Shown: positions 8,826-16,939 of the stretch, in pieces
Layout: every line of letters starts with the position of its first letter
Position numbering within the stretch: the first letter of the stretch is position 1
Origin: Kluyvera sp036759925
GTDB lineage: Bacteria > Pseudomonadota > Gammaproteobacteria > Enterobacterales > Enterobacteriaceae
Reading direction: 5' to 3'
Assembly: GCF_036759925.1 (NCBI RefSeq)
Contig: NZ_JAPKIB010000001.1
Coordinates: forward strand, 248,001 to 312,000
DNA length: 64,000 bases
The notes under the pieces: generated by a model
Databases searched by the model: none
What the model saw: only the letters and a program-made list of their open reading frames with translations
What the model was told of the DNA's origin: nothing
Program-made: the position numbers and the translations under genes

Positions 8826-9062
8826 TCATTGCCCTTTCCCCGGCGACATGGCGCTGCCGCCGAGCAGCATACGCAGGCCAAGACCCATCATCACCACCCC
8901 GGTGAAACGCTCCTGCCACTTGAGGAAACCAGGGTGTTTGCCTAACCATTCGCCGACCCTGACCGATGCCGCGCGCAATGGTCAGCATCATGTCAGGCCG
9001 GGGGAGATTTCGAGCAGCGCCAGCGCGGCCAGGAAGGTTAAAAACGTTTCGAGCGTAGGCAT
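8826..9062 (-). pseudogene. LysE/RhtB-type exporter remnant with internal deletion and frameshift
   Basis: Reading from the ATG at 9062, the first about 22 residues (MPTLETFLTF then LEISPG) are the N-terminus of a LysE-family amino acid exporter. The frame then shifts: one C appears missing near 9000, and the family continuation DMMLTIARGIGQGR is read in another frame. Directly after GQGR, near 8957, a further frame continues with the C-terminus GEWLGKHPG to GKGQ and a stop at 8826. The normal gene is about 620 bases, so roughly 130 central codons are deleted. The product cannot function. An ERIC element lies just upstream. Confidence 0.8.
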
Positions 9063-9072
9063 GATTATCGTA

Positions 9073-9199
9073 TATACACAAAATCATTCAAGTTGCATCA
9101 AGGCGGCAAGGGAGTGAATCCCCAGGAGCTGACTAAAGTCAGTGACTGGGGTGAGCGAGCGCAGCCAACGCCGAGGCGGCTTGAAGGATGAAGTGTATA
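9073..9199. repeat. ERIC element (127 bp)
   Basis: The core GTGAATCCCCAGGAGCT and the partner GTGACTGGGGTGAGCG are the conserved halves of the enterobacterial repetitive intergenic consensus. Terminal TATACAC and GTGTATA close the imperfect palindrome at a total of 127 bp, the standard length. It lies between the LysE remnant and livF. ERICs are non-autonomous repeats that are transcribed into long hairpins. Confidence 0.93.
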
Positions 9200-9229
9200 C
9201 AGCAGCCAAAGATGCTCTGTTATAGCACG

Positions 9230-9946
9230 CTACGCCCCGCCCAGATACGCTTTACGCACCTCCTGATTGCCGAGCAGCTCTTCACCGCTGCCGCTGAGGC
9301 GAATCTGACCGTTAACCATCACATAGCCGCGGTCCGAAAGCTTTAACGCATGGTGCGCGTTCTGCTCCACGAGAAAAATGGTCATGCCGTTGCGCGCCAG
9401 CTCACGCAGCGTCTGGAAGATTTGTTTGACCACGATCGGCGCGAGCCCGAGGCTCGGTTCATCCAGCAGCAACAGTTTCGGGCGGCTCATCAGCGCGCGG
9501 GCAATCGCCAGCATCTGCTGCTCACCGCCGGACATGGTCATCGCCCGCTGTTTACGCCGTTCTTTTAGGCGCGGAAAGAGATCGAACATCGTTTGCAGAT
9601 CGTCCGCCGCATACTGCGTGCCCACCGGGATAGTACCCATCAGTAGGTTCTCTTCGACGGTCATATCGGGGAAGATTCGTCGCCCTTCCGGCGCCTGGGC
9701 AATCCCGCCTGAGGCCACGTAGTGGGTCGATTTGTGGCTGATATCGTCCCCGCAGAACAGTATTTGTCCGCTGCGAATGCGCGGCTGGCCAAAAATCGAC
9801 ATCAACAGGGTCGATTTTCCCGCCCCGTTGGCGCCAATCAGCGAGACCGTTTCGCCCTTATTGACCTGCAAGGAGACCTGCTTAAGCGCCTGGATCACAC
9901 CGTAATAAACATCGACCTCACGAAACTCCAGCATCGGCTCACTCAT
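9230..9946 (-). CDS. livF: Branched-chain amino acid ABC transporter ATPase LivF
   Basis: The 238-residue cytoplasmic ATPase has Walker A GANGAGKST, signature MSGGEQQ and Walker B LLLLDEP. It pairs with LivG to drive the LivHM permease. It is the last gene of a five-gene operon and overlaps livG by four bases. The set is complete and liv-like. Substrate specificity for leucine, isoleucine or valine is by family and could extend to other amino acids or amides. It is not at the usual E. coli liv locus beside ugp, so it may be a second copy. Confidence 0.93.
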   Translation of the reverse strand: MSEPMLEFREVDVYYGVIQALKQVSLQVNKGETVSLIGANGAGKSTLLMSIFGQPRIRSGQILFCGDDISHKSTHYVASGGIAQAPEGRRIFPDMTVEENLLMGTIPVGTQYAADDLQTMFDLFPRLKERRKQRAMTMSGGEQQMLAIARALMSRPKLLLLDEPSLGLAPIVVKQIFQTLRELARNGMTIFLVEQNAHHALKLSDRGYVMVNGQIRLSGSGEELLGNQEVRKAYLGGA

Positions 9947-10821
9947 AGGCTCACCTCGTCTTCGCTGGTCCCCAGATAGGCGGCAATCACCTTTTCATCG
10001 TTCTGAATTTGTTCCGCCCTTCCCTGCGCAATCACATCGCCGTGGTCAAGCACGATAATGTTGTCCGATATCTCCATCACCATCCCCATATCGTGTTCAA
10101 TCAGCAGCACCGTGATCGCATGGTGCTCGCGCAGGAAGCGGATAATCTTGCTTAACGCCCGGGTTTCCACCGGGTTCAGCCCCGCCGCCGGTTCATCAAG
10201 ACAGATCATCTCCGGCCCGGTGCACATGGCGCGAGCAATTTCCAGACGGCGCTGCTGGCCGTAAGACATCTCGCCCGCCAGCCGGTTCGCGCAATCCACC
10301 AGATCCACCACCTCCAGCCAGTAGAAGGCGCGATCCAGCGCGTCGCTTTCGGCCCGGCGATAGGCCGGTGTATTCAGCACCCCGGCAATCAGGTTGCGGT
10401 TGACCTGCATATGCTGTGCCACCAGCAGGTTTTCAATCACCGACATTTCGCGGAACAGGCGGATATTCTGAAACGTTCGCGCCAGCCCGGCCCGGTTTAC
10501 CAGATGGGTACCGCCAAACATTTTGTAGAACAGCCGCTGGCCGAACTGCGCAGGGTTTATCCAGTCACCGGGTTGAAATTTCTGCCCAAGGATCTGAATC
10601 ACGTTGGTGGTTTTATTACGGGTATTGAACAGGATGTTGCCACCGGAGGCTTTATAGAAGCCGGTCAGGCAGTTAAACACCGTAGTTTTCCCCGCGCCGT
10701 TCGGGCCAATCAGCGCGGTGATAGACCCGCGCTTAACCTCAAGGTTGACGTCGTTCAGCGCCTTAATGCCGCCAAAATGCATCATCAGATGCTCAACGCT
10801 CAGAATCACGTCCTGGCTCAT
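9943..10821 (-). CDS. livG: Branched-chain amino acid ABC transporter ATPase LivG
   Basis: A 292-residue ABC ATPase with Walker A GPNGAGKTT, signature MSYGQQRR and Walker B MICLDEPAAGLNP. The C-terminal BCA_ABC_TP_C extension typical of LivG ends the protein. It overlaps livF and livM by four bases each, so translation is coupled. The loop between Walker A and the signature is longer than in many ATPases, as is usual in LivG. Confidence 0.93.
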   Translation of the reverse strand: MSQDVILSVEHLMMHFGGIKALNDVNLEVKRGSITALIGPNGAGKTTVFNCLTGFYKASGGNILFNTRNKTTNVIQILGQKFQPGDWINPAQFGQRLFYKMFGGTHLVNRAGLARTFQNIRLFREMSVIENLLVAQHMQVNRNLIAGVLNTPAYRRAESDALDRAFYWLEVVDLVDCANRLAGEMSYGQQRRLEIARAMCTGPEMICLDEPAAGLNPVETRALSKIIRFLREHHAITVLLIEHDMGMVMEISDNIIVLDHGDVIAQGRAEQIQNDEKVIAAYLGTSEDEVSL

Positions 10822-12107
10822 GGCGCGACTCCTTTACGCACGGCAAAGCCGCTGCGGTTGATACGAATCAGGCCACGTGGCCGCCAGATCATCATCACCA
10901 CCATCAATACGCCAAACAGCAGCACGCGATATTCGGCAAAGCTACGCAGCAGCTCCGGAGTGACGGTGAGCACAAATGCCGCCAGCACCACGCCGATGGT
11001 CGAGCCCATGCCGCCCAGCACCACGATGGCAAGGATTAACGCCGACTCAAAGAAGGTGAACGAGGTCGGGTTGACGAACCCCTGATAGGTGGCGAAGAAT
11101 ACCCCGGCGATTCCCGCCGTGGAGGCACCAAGCGTAAACGCCGACAGCTTCACCAGCACGTGGTTAAGCCCCATCGAACGGCAGGCGATTTCATCTTCTC
11201 GCAGCGCTTCCCATGCGCGGCCAATCGGCATGCGGGTTAAACGATGCTTAATGTAAAGCACCAGCAGCACCACCAGAACCAGCACCGCATAGATAAAGAT
11301 AAATTTCATATTGGGGTTGTAGGTGAGATGGAAAAACTCGTGGAACGGCACGCCTCCCTCTTTCGCCCGCCGACCAAACTCGAGGCCAAAGAAGGTTGGC
11401 GGCGGTGCCGATACGCCGTTCGGGCCGCCGGTAAAGCTCAGCCAGTTGTTGAGCACCAAGCGGATGATTTCGCCAAACCCCAGCGTCACGATCGCCAGAT
11501 AGTCACCGTGCATCCGCAGCACCGGAAAGCCGAGCAGTGCGCCGGCGGCAGCGGCCATCAGCGCTGCAATCGGCAGCATCGACCAAAAGCCCAACCCCAG
11601 ATACTGATACCCGAGCGCCAGCCCGTAAGCGCCAATGGCGTAGAAGGCGACATAGCCAAGATCCAGCAGCCCCGCCAGCCCGACCACGATGTTCAGTCCC
11701 AGGCCAAGCAGCACGTAGATAAGCCCGAGGATCGCCACCGTCAACACATATTTGGTCGCCACAAATGGGAAGCAGACCGCCAGCGCCAGAATCAGCGGGA
11801 TAACCCAGCGCATGCTGCTTTTATAGTCCGGCGAGCGAACATAAACCCCGGCACTATCGCCTTCAAACCGCGCGCTGAAGCGCCTGCCGACGGCGGTCAT
11901 CGACAGCGCGCTTAAGGCAAAACGCCCTATCATCACCGCCGCGACAATCCACACCAGCCGCTGGCCGTTAAAGTTGAAGCTGTAGCCGTCCAGCACCACG
12001 CCCACGATGGGGCCAAAGACAATCAGCGCCACCAGGCCTGCGAAAATCGTATCCAGCACGCAGCGTTTAAGAGAGAAACCATCATGTACGGCCGTTGAAT
12101 GCGTCAT
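10818..12107 (-). CDS. livM: Branched-chain amino acid ABC transporter permease LivM
   Basis: The 429-residue inner-membrane protein has an N-terminal DUF3382 extension with two helices (about 15-75) and then the BPD_transp_2 permease domain (about 115-410). The segment GRAWEALREDEIACRSMGLN is the cytoplasmic coupling loop that contacts the ATPases. It forms the channel together with LivH. The spacing to livH is nine bases. Confidence 0.93.
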   Translation of the reverse strand: MTHSTAVHDGFSLKRCVLDTIFAGLVALIVFGPIVGVVLDGYSFNFNGQRLVWIVAAVMIGRFALSALSMTAVGRRFSARFEGDSAGVYVRSPDYKSSMRWVIPLILALAVCFPFVATKYVLTVAILGLIYVLLGLGLNIVVGLAGLLDLGYVAFYAIGAYGLALGYQYLGLGFWSMLPIAALMAAAAGALLGFPVLRMHGDYLAIVTLGFGEIIRLVLNNWLSFTGGPNGVSAPPPTFFGLEFGRRAKEGGVPFHEFFHLTYNPNMKFIFIYAVLVLVVLLVLYIKHRLTRMPIGRAWEALREDEIACRSMGLNHVLVKLSAFTLGASTAGIAGVFFATYQGFVNPTSFTFFESALILAIVVLGGMGSTIGVVLAAFVLTVTPELLRSFAEYRVLLFGVLMVVMMIWRPRGLIRINRSGFAVRKGVAP

Positions 12108-12116
12108 GTTCGGCTC

Positions 12117-13034
12117 CTACACTTTGGCGACAATCGGGCGGCCAAGCAGCCCCTGCGGACGGAAAATCAGAATGACCACCAGCAGACCAAAGGAGAAGAC
12201 GTCCTTATAGTCGGTGTTCACCATTCCGGAGAACTGCGCTTCGGCAACCCCGAGCAGCAGCCCGCCGAGCATCGCCCCCGGCAGCGAGCCGATGCCCCCT
12301 AACACCGCGGCGGTAAAAGCTTTAATACCGATGATAAACCCGGCGTAGAAATCAAAGGTGCCGTAGTTCATGGTGATAAGCACTCCCGCCAGCCCGGCCA
12401 TCGCCGCACCGATAACGAACACCAGCGAGATAATCCGGTCGGTATTAATGCCGAGGATCGATGCCATTTTGCGATCCTGCTGCACGGCACGACACATGCG
12501 CCCAAGGCGGGTATGGCCGATTATCCAGGTCAGCAGCAGCATGCCCGCAAACGAGGCCAGCAGAATAAAGATTTTGGTGTAGGTTATCTGCACAAAGCCT
12601 TCGCCAATATGCAGACGCAGCACGCCGTCGAGCATCGTCGGCACGCCCTGTTGACGCGGCCCCTGGCTGATTTGCGCGTAGTTTTGCAGAATCAACGACA
12701 TGCCGATGGCGGAAATCAGCGGTGCCAGGCGCGTGGAGTTACGTAGCGGTTTGTAGGCGATGCGCTCAATCGTCCAGCCGTAAACCCCCGTCACCACGAT
12801 GGTAAACACCAGCGTGCCGAGGATCAGCAGCGGAAAAGAGTGCAGGCCGAAATAAGAGAGCAGCGCCAGACCGATGGCGCAGAGATAGGCCGATATCATA
12901 TACACTTCGCCGTGCGCGAAGTTAATCATACCGATAATGCCGTAGACCATGGTGTAACCAATGGCTATCAATCCGTAGACGGAACCCAGCGTCAAGCCAT
13001 TGACTAACTGTTGCAGGAAGAATGTCTCCATCAT
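12117..13034 (-). CDS. livH: Branched-chain amino acid ABC transporter permease LivH
   Basis: This 305-residue permease has about eight helices and the conserved stretches GYTMVYGIIGMINFAHGE and KAFTAAVLGGIGS. The start is placed at the ATG giving MMETFF, which lines up with E. coli LivH. An in-frame ATG at 13055 would add seven residues; neither has a strong ribosome site. A perfect hairpin separates it from livK. Confidence 0.9.
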   Translation of the reverse strand: MMETFFLQQLVNGLTLGSVYGLIAIGYTMVYGIIGMINFAHGEVYMISAYLCAIGLALLSYFGLHSFPLLILGTLVFTIVVTGVYGWTIERIAYKPLRNSTRLAPLISAIGMSLILQNYAQISQGPRQQGVPTMLDGVLRLHIGEGFVQITYTKIFILLASFAGMLLLTWIIGHTRLGRMCRAVQQDRKMASILGINTDRIISLVFVIGAAMAGLAGVLITMNYGTFDFYAGFIIGIKAFTAAVLGGIGSLPGAMLGGLLLGVAEAQFSGMVNTDYKDVFSFGLLVVILIFRPQGLLGRPIVAKV

Positions 13035-13064
13035 CGCTCGCTCGTGTTGTGTCATCTATTATTG

Positions 13065-13092
13065 AGCGCCGGTATGGACTCATACCGGCGCT
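13065..13092. other. Intercistronic hairpin between livK and livH
   Basis: AGCGCCGGTATG pairs perfectly with CATACCGGCGCT around a GACT loop. It has no T run. Similar hairpins after binding-protein genes protect the upstream mRNA from 3' decay and let the periplasmic protein be made in excess over the permease; that role is inferred here. Confidence 0.6.
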
Positions 13093-13110
13093 GAGCGTGA
13101 TTCCGTCTCG

Positions 13111-14232
13111 TTACTCGACTTCCTTGTACTTGCCCTGGTCATCCCACTGGTAGACCACGTAATCCGAGACCTTCAGGTCGCCTTTGCTGTCCCAGGCTTT
13201 TTTGCCCATCACCGTCTCAACCGGGTTTGCTTTCAGCCAGGCGCTGGCTTTCGCGGAGTCGGCACCGCCGGTGGCTTTGAACGCCGCGGCAATCGCCTGA
13301 ATAGAGGCGTAAGAGTAGAGGGTGTAGCCTTCTGGCTCAAACTTGTTGGCGCGGAATTTCTCGATAACCGCTTTGCCGTCAGGGATCAGACGAGGGTCTT
13401 TACCGAAGGTCATATAGATACCCTTGGTGTACTGCGGCCCGCCCGCGGCGGTGACCATCTCTTCGTTGACGATACAGTCGCCGGAGAAGAATTTCGCCTG
13501 TACGCCCTGCTCACGCATCTGGCGCACCAGCGGGCCCGCTTCTGGGTGGCAGCCGCCGAAGAAAACCACGTCCGGTTTCTGCGCGCCAATCTTGGTCACC
13601 AGGGCGTTGAAGTCTTTCTCCCCACGTGACAAACCTTCGTACATCACATCTTTGACGCCACGTTTTGCCAGCGCGGCGCGGGTGGCATCCGCCAGCCCCT
13701 GACCGTAGGTGTCTTTATCGTGGATAATCACCACGCGTTTGGCCTTCAGCTTATCGATGATGAAATCGCTGGCGACGCCACCCTGCTGGTCATCGCGACC
13801 ACACATGCGGAACATATCGTTCATCCCACGTTCGGTAATCAGCGGGTTGGTGGAGCCTGGGGTAATCGCAAGAACCCCAGCGTCGTTATAAACCTCTGAG
13901 GCAGGCATGGTGGAAGAAGAGCAGAAATGGCCGACCACGGCCTGCACTTTATCCTGATCGACCAGGCGGTTAGCCACCGACACGGCCTGTTTCGGTTCGC
14001 AGGCGTCATCCCCCTGCACCAGCTTAATTTTCTCGCCGTTAATCCCACCGGCAGCGTTGATGTCCGCTGCCGCCTGGGTGGCGCCATGCCAGTATTGATC
14101 GCCATAGGTGGCGTTTGGCCCGGTAAACGGCCCTGCAACGCCAATCACGATATCGGCCTGGGCGGAAAACGCCGTCACCAGACACCCTGCCAAAACAAGA
14201 GAAAGCGGACTTTTTATAAATTTCAGCGACAT
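13111..14232 (-). CDS. livK: Periplasmic branched-chain amino acid binding protein
   Basis: The 373-residue protein has a signal peptide (about 1-26, ending SAQA) and the Peripla_BP_6 fold of LivJ/LivK. The Ser/Thr ligand-binding loop SSSTMPAS and the cysteine pair flanking it (DDACEP and GHFCSS) match the disulfide of LIVBP. It is the first gene of the operon and delivers substrate to LivHM. Which of LivJ or LivK it resembles more could not be decided, so the symbol is by operon position. Confidence 0.9.
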   Translation of the reverse strand: MSLKFIKSPLSLVLAGCLVTAFSAQADIVIGVAGPFTGPNATYGDQYWHGATQAAADINAAGGINGEKIKLVQGDDACEPKQAVSVANRLVDQDKVQAVVGHFCSSSTMPASEVYNDAGVLAITPGSTNPLITERGMNDMFRMCGRDDQQGGVASDFIIDKLKAKRVVIIHDKDTYGQGLADATRAALAKRGVKDVMYEGLSRGEKDFNALVTKIGAQKPDVVFFGGCHPEAGPLVRQMREQGVQAKFFSGDCIVNEEMVTAAGGPQYTKGIYMTFGKDPRLIPDGKAVIEKFRANKFEPEGYTLYSYASIQAIAAAFKATGGADSAKASAWLKANPVETVMGKKAWDSKGDLKVSDYVVYQWDDQGKYKEVE

Positions 14233-14683
14233 TATTATCTACCTTAGCAAAGAGGTTTATGCATAACGGTGTGAAGCCGAACGACTGGCGCGAGCACCAA
14301 ACAACGACATCCTGACAATATCCTGCTGATAACGGCGAGGTTTCCTTACGCTTTTCAGGCCAAATCATTAAGCAAAATGGTTGCCAACTTTACGCACCCT
14401 TGCCTGGAATTTGACAATTTTGAGTATAGAGTGCGCGGGTCAAGCCTCTGCCTCGACGCGGTGAAATTACGGCGGGGATCACATCTCGTTAACAATAAAG
14501 TACATAAATAATGCAATAGTCACGCTTTGTGCATTTTTGTAGCAAATTGTTCGGCTTATGTTACCTGGTGGTGCAAAGGGGGGATGCGGTGCGCAGATGG
14601 CGTGCAGGGAGAAATGGGCTAATTTTGCTTCCGCTATGGCTAGTGGTAACATTTTATCTATACCTACCAGCGCGAGAAAAATA
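14233..14683. other. Divergent intergenic region between livK and the HAD hydrolase gene
   Basis: These 451 bases hold no convincing gene. The part next to livK is GC-rich. The part next to the HAD gene is AT-richer. Short frames present have no ribosome site. Promoters for both genes must lie here, but no motif was strong enough to name. Confidence 0.5.
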
Positions 14684-15361
14684 ATGACGATAATCGAGGC
14701 CGATAAACAGATCCTGTCCGTTTTTGACTTTGACGGTACCCTGACCCGGCACGACAGCTTTATTCCCTTCCTGAAGTTCGCCTTCGGTCGTCGCCGGTTT
14801 GCCCGCAAAATGCTGCGTCTCGTTATCCCTTCGGTGCAGTGCTTTCGCCGCCGACTGACCCGCGATGAGCTTAAGGAAGTGCTGATCACCACCTTCCTCG
14901 CCGGATGTGACGAAAAATGGGTGCAGGATAAAGCGGAAGCCTACTGCCAGCATACCTGGAAAAAATTGATGCGCCCGGCCGGACTCATGGCGGTGGCGGC
15001 AGAACGCGCATCCGGCGCCGAAGTAACGCTATGCTCCGCCTCGCCGATGATCGTCCTGCGGCCTTTTGCTGAAAAGCTGGGGATTAAGCTGATAGGCACC
15101 GAACTGGAAAGCAAGGATGGCGTGTTAACGGGGCGGATCGTCGGCCATAACTGCCGATGCATCCACAAAATCAATCGCCTTGAGGCGGTTTATGGCCCGC
15201 TCAGCCGCTATCATCTCCGCGCCTGGGGAGATACGCGCGGCGATTATGAGCTGCTGGCTACCGCCAGCGATGCGCACTGGCAGCATTTTCAGCCCGGCTG
15301 GTCACGCAAGAAAAACCCGATTGCGCGCTTTCGCAGCGAGTTTATGAAGGATTTGACCTGA
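14684..15361 (+). CDS. HAD-IB family phosphatase
   Basis: The ATG at 14684 is chosen over an upstream ATG (14558) because homologues begin close to the DFDGTLT motif. The 225-residue protein carries the HAD motifs in order: DFDGTLT (I), SASP (II), a lysine region, and GDTRGDYE (IV). It resembles the SerB/YfhB (PgpC) group, which acts on small phosphates including phosphatidylglycerophosphate. The substrate is unassigned. It has no signal or membrane segment. Confidence 0.82.
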   Translation: MTIIEADKQILSVFDFDGTLTRHDSFIPFLKFAFGRRRFARKMLRLVIPSVQCFRRRLTRDELKEVLITTFLAGCDEKWVQDKAEAYCQHTWKKLMRPAGLMAVAAERASGAEVTLCSASPMIVLRPFAEKLGIKLIGTELESKDGVLTGRIVGHNCRCIHKINRLEAVYGPLSRYHLRAWGDTRGDYELLATASDAHWQHFQPGWSRKKNPIARFRSEFMKDLT

Positions 15362-15448
15362 GGGTTTTACCGCGTGGCACCCACGCATTTTTATTCGGTT
15401 TTGCCGAAAAAATACACCTAGTAAGATGAAAAACAGCCTGGAGGGATG

Positions 15449-15757
15449 ATGATAGAAAAATCAAAACCATTAACGCTGGGAAACCTTAACAACCACCACT
15501 TCTATCTTGGCGAGGCCATAAATCTTTTCCCGCATGAGGTCGTTGGTGGGAAAAATGTCAGCGAAGCGGGTCTCAGCGTCATCTTTAAATATGAAAAAAA
15601 TGACCGTACGGTGTGTATCAAAAGCGATATTGATGGCAGTAAAAAAATAATACGAAAGCGAAGCTGGGTAGCGGACTTCTTCGAATCTCACAAAAAGAAT
15701 ATTGGGGATCAGGTGACAATCACCAAAATATCCTCAACGGAATACCGCCTGTCATAA
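15449..15757 (+). CDS. Small protein of unknown function
   Basis: A GGAGGG site lies just before two adjacent ATGs (15446 and 15449); the second has the better spacing and gives 102 residues. The C-terminal half is basic with alternating hydrophobics (IIRKRSWVADFF and then GDQVTITKI). That pattern recalls B3-like or other DNA-binding pseudobarrel modules attached to restriction enzymes, but this is only an impression. It has no signal or membrane segment. The gene is AT-richer than its neighbours and sits between the HAD gene and the tRNA operon, a spot where transferred genes often settle. Confidence 0.6.
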   Translation: MIEKSKPLTLGNLNNHHFYLGEAINLFPHEVVGGKNVSEAGLSVIFKYEKNDRTVCIKSDIDGSKKIIRKRSWVADFFESHKKNIGDQVTITKISSTEYRLS

Positions 15758-15830
15758 TACCCGCCACGCCATAGACTTGATGCAACTTAGGTATCAAGTC
15801 CTGTCGCTTGTGTCCTTCGTATGGACAAAA

Positions 15831-15857
15831 ACAAAAAAACCACCCGTAGGTGGTTTC
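15831..15857 (-). terminator. Terminator of the tRNA operon
   Basis: On the minus strand, AACCACC and GGTGGTT pair around a four-base loop, and a run of seven T follows. It lies 40 bases beyond the 3' end of the tRNA-Leu gene. Confidence 0.88.
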
Positions 15858-15896
15858 ACGACACTGCTTATCATTGATTTTATTCTTGTTTTCCCA

Positions 15897-15983
15897 TGGT
15901 AGCCGGAGTGGGACTTGAACCCACACAGCGCGAACGCCGAGGGATTTTAAATCCCTTGTGTCTACCGATTCCACCATCCGGCC
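15897..15983 (-). tRNA. leuZ: tRNA-Leu (UAA)
   Basis: The 87-base gene folds into a class II tRNA with a long variable arm. The anticodon is TAA, the T arm is GTGGG-TTCAAGT-CCCAC and CCA is encoded. The acceptor stem GGCCGGA/TCCGGCT differs from E. coli leuZ at a compensated pair. Confidence 0.97.
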
Positions 15984-15994
15984 AGGGAAAAAAG

Positions 15995-16068
15995 TGGAGG
16001 CGCGTTCCGGAGTCGAACCGGACTAGACGGATTTGCAATCCGCTACATAACCGCTTTGCTAACGCGCC
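15995..16068 (-). tRNA. cysT: tRNA-Cys (GCA)
   Basis: The 74-base gene has acceptor GGCGCGT/ACGCGCC, anticodon GCA and encoded CCA. It differs from E. coli cysT by about one base. It lies 11 bases upstream of leuZ in the same transcript. Confidence 0.97.
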
Positions 16069-16108
16069 TTTGATGCTTAAACATCCGCTAATGCCGATGC
16101 TTTTAATT

Positions 16109-16184
<76 letters not shown>

Positions 16185-16335
16185 ATTATCAAGTTGATTT
16201 GCTAACCACTTGATTTTGCTATCGTCTGGCAATCAGTGCTGCCGTTCGATGCGTTGCATTCTACTTATCTGACGCGGTGAGTCAACGGTATTTTTCGCAA
16301 CTTTGAATCGTTTGCTGAAAATTACACCGAAACGA

Positions 16336-16884
16336 TCACTCTTGAAGCAAATCACCGCGCGCCGCGTTCAAATATTGCAGCATTGACCACAATGTCAGCA
16401 CCGCCGCGACCATGAATAACGCGATACCGGCCCACTCAACCCAGATATTTGGACGCCACAGCATCCAGACCAGTGCAGCCATCTGTGCCGTGGTTTTAAC
16501 TTTACCAATCCAGGAGACGGCCACGCTGCTGCGTTTACCCAACTCCGCCATCCACTCGCGCAGCGCGGAGATGATAATTTCACGGGCAATCATGGTCGCT
16601 GCTGGCAGCGTCACCCACCAGGTGTGGTAGTGTTCTGCTACCAGCACCATTGCAATCGCCACCATCACTTTATCCGCCACCGGATCGAGGAAGGCACCGA
16701 AACGGGTACTTTGGTTCCAGCGACGCGCCAGGTAGCCATCAAACCAGTCGGTTACCGCCGCGATAAAGAAGATAAGCGCACAAACAAAGGGAGCCCAGAC
16801 GAACGGCAGGTAAAACGCCAGCACGAAAAACGGGATCAGGACGACGCGGAACAACGTGAGCAATGTAGGAATATTATATTGCAT
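16336..16884 (-). CDS. pgsA: CDP-diacylglycerol-glycerol-3-phosphate 3-phosphatidyltransferase PgsA
   Basis: The 182-residue inner-membrane enzyme makes phosphatidylglycerophosphate, the committed step to phosphatidylglycerol and cardiolipin. The CDP-alcohol phosphotransferase signature, DG-x2-AR-x8-G-x3-D-x3-D, runs from DGYLARR through FGAFLDPVAD (residues about 48-70). Four to six hydrophobic segments are visible. It follows uvrC on the same strand with a short gap, as in E. coli. Confidence 0.97.
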   Translation of the reverse strand: MQYNIPTLLTLFRVVLIPFFVLAFYLPFVWAPFVCALIFFIAAVTDWFDGYLARRWNQSTRFGAFLDPVADKVMVAIAMVLVAEHYHTWWVTLPAATMIAREIIISALREWMAELGKRSSVAVSWIGKVKTTAQMAALVWMLWRPNIWVEWAGIALFMVAAVLTLWSMLQYLNAARGDLLQE

Positions 16885-16939
16885 GGCGAGGTAACTATCT
16901 GTTGTCAGTAAATATTAGCCCTATGTTGCTACAGAGCCC

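Noticed and set aside
8758..9087. 109-codon minus-strand frame over the LysE remnant
   Set aside because: It crosses the deletion junction in a frame that matches the LysE family only for a short stretch; a pseudogene explains it better.
15758..15830. Possible phage attachment site next to leuZ
   Set aside because: A hairpin (15774-15800) is present but no direct repeat of a tRNA 3' end and no integrase gene was found.
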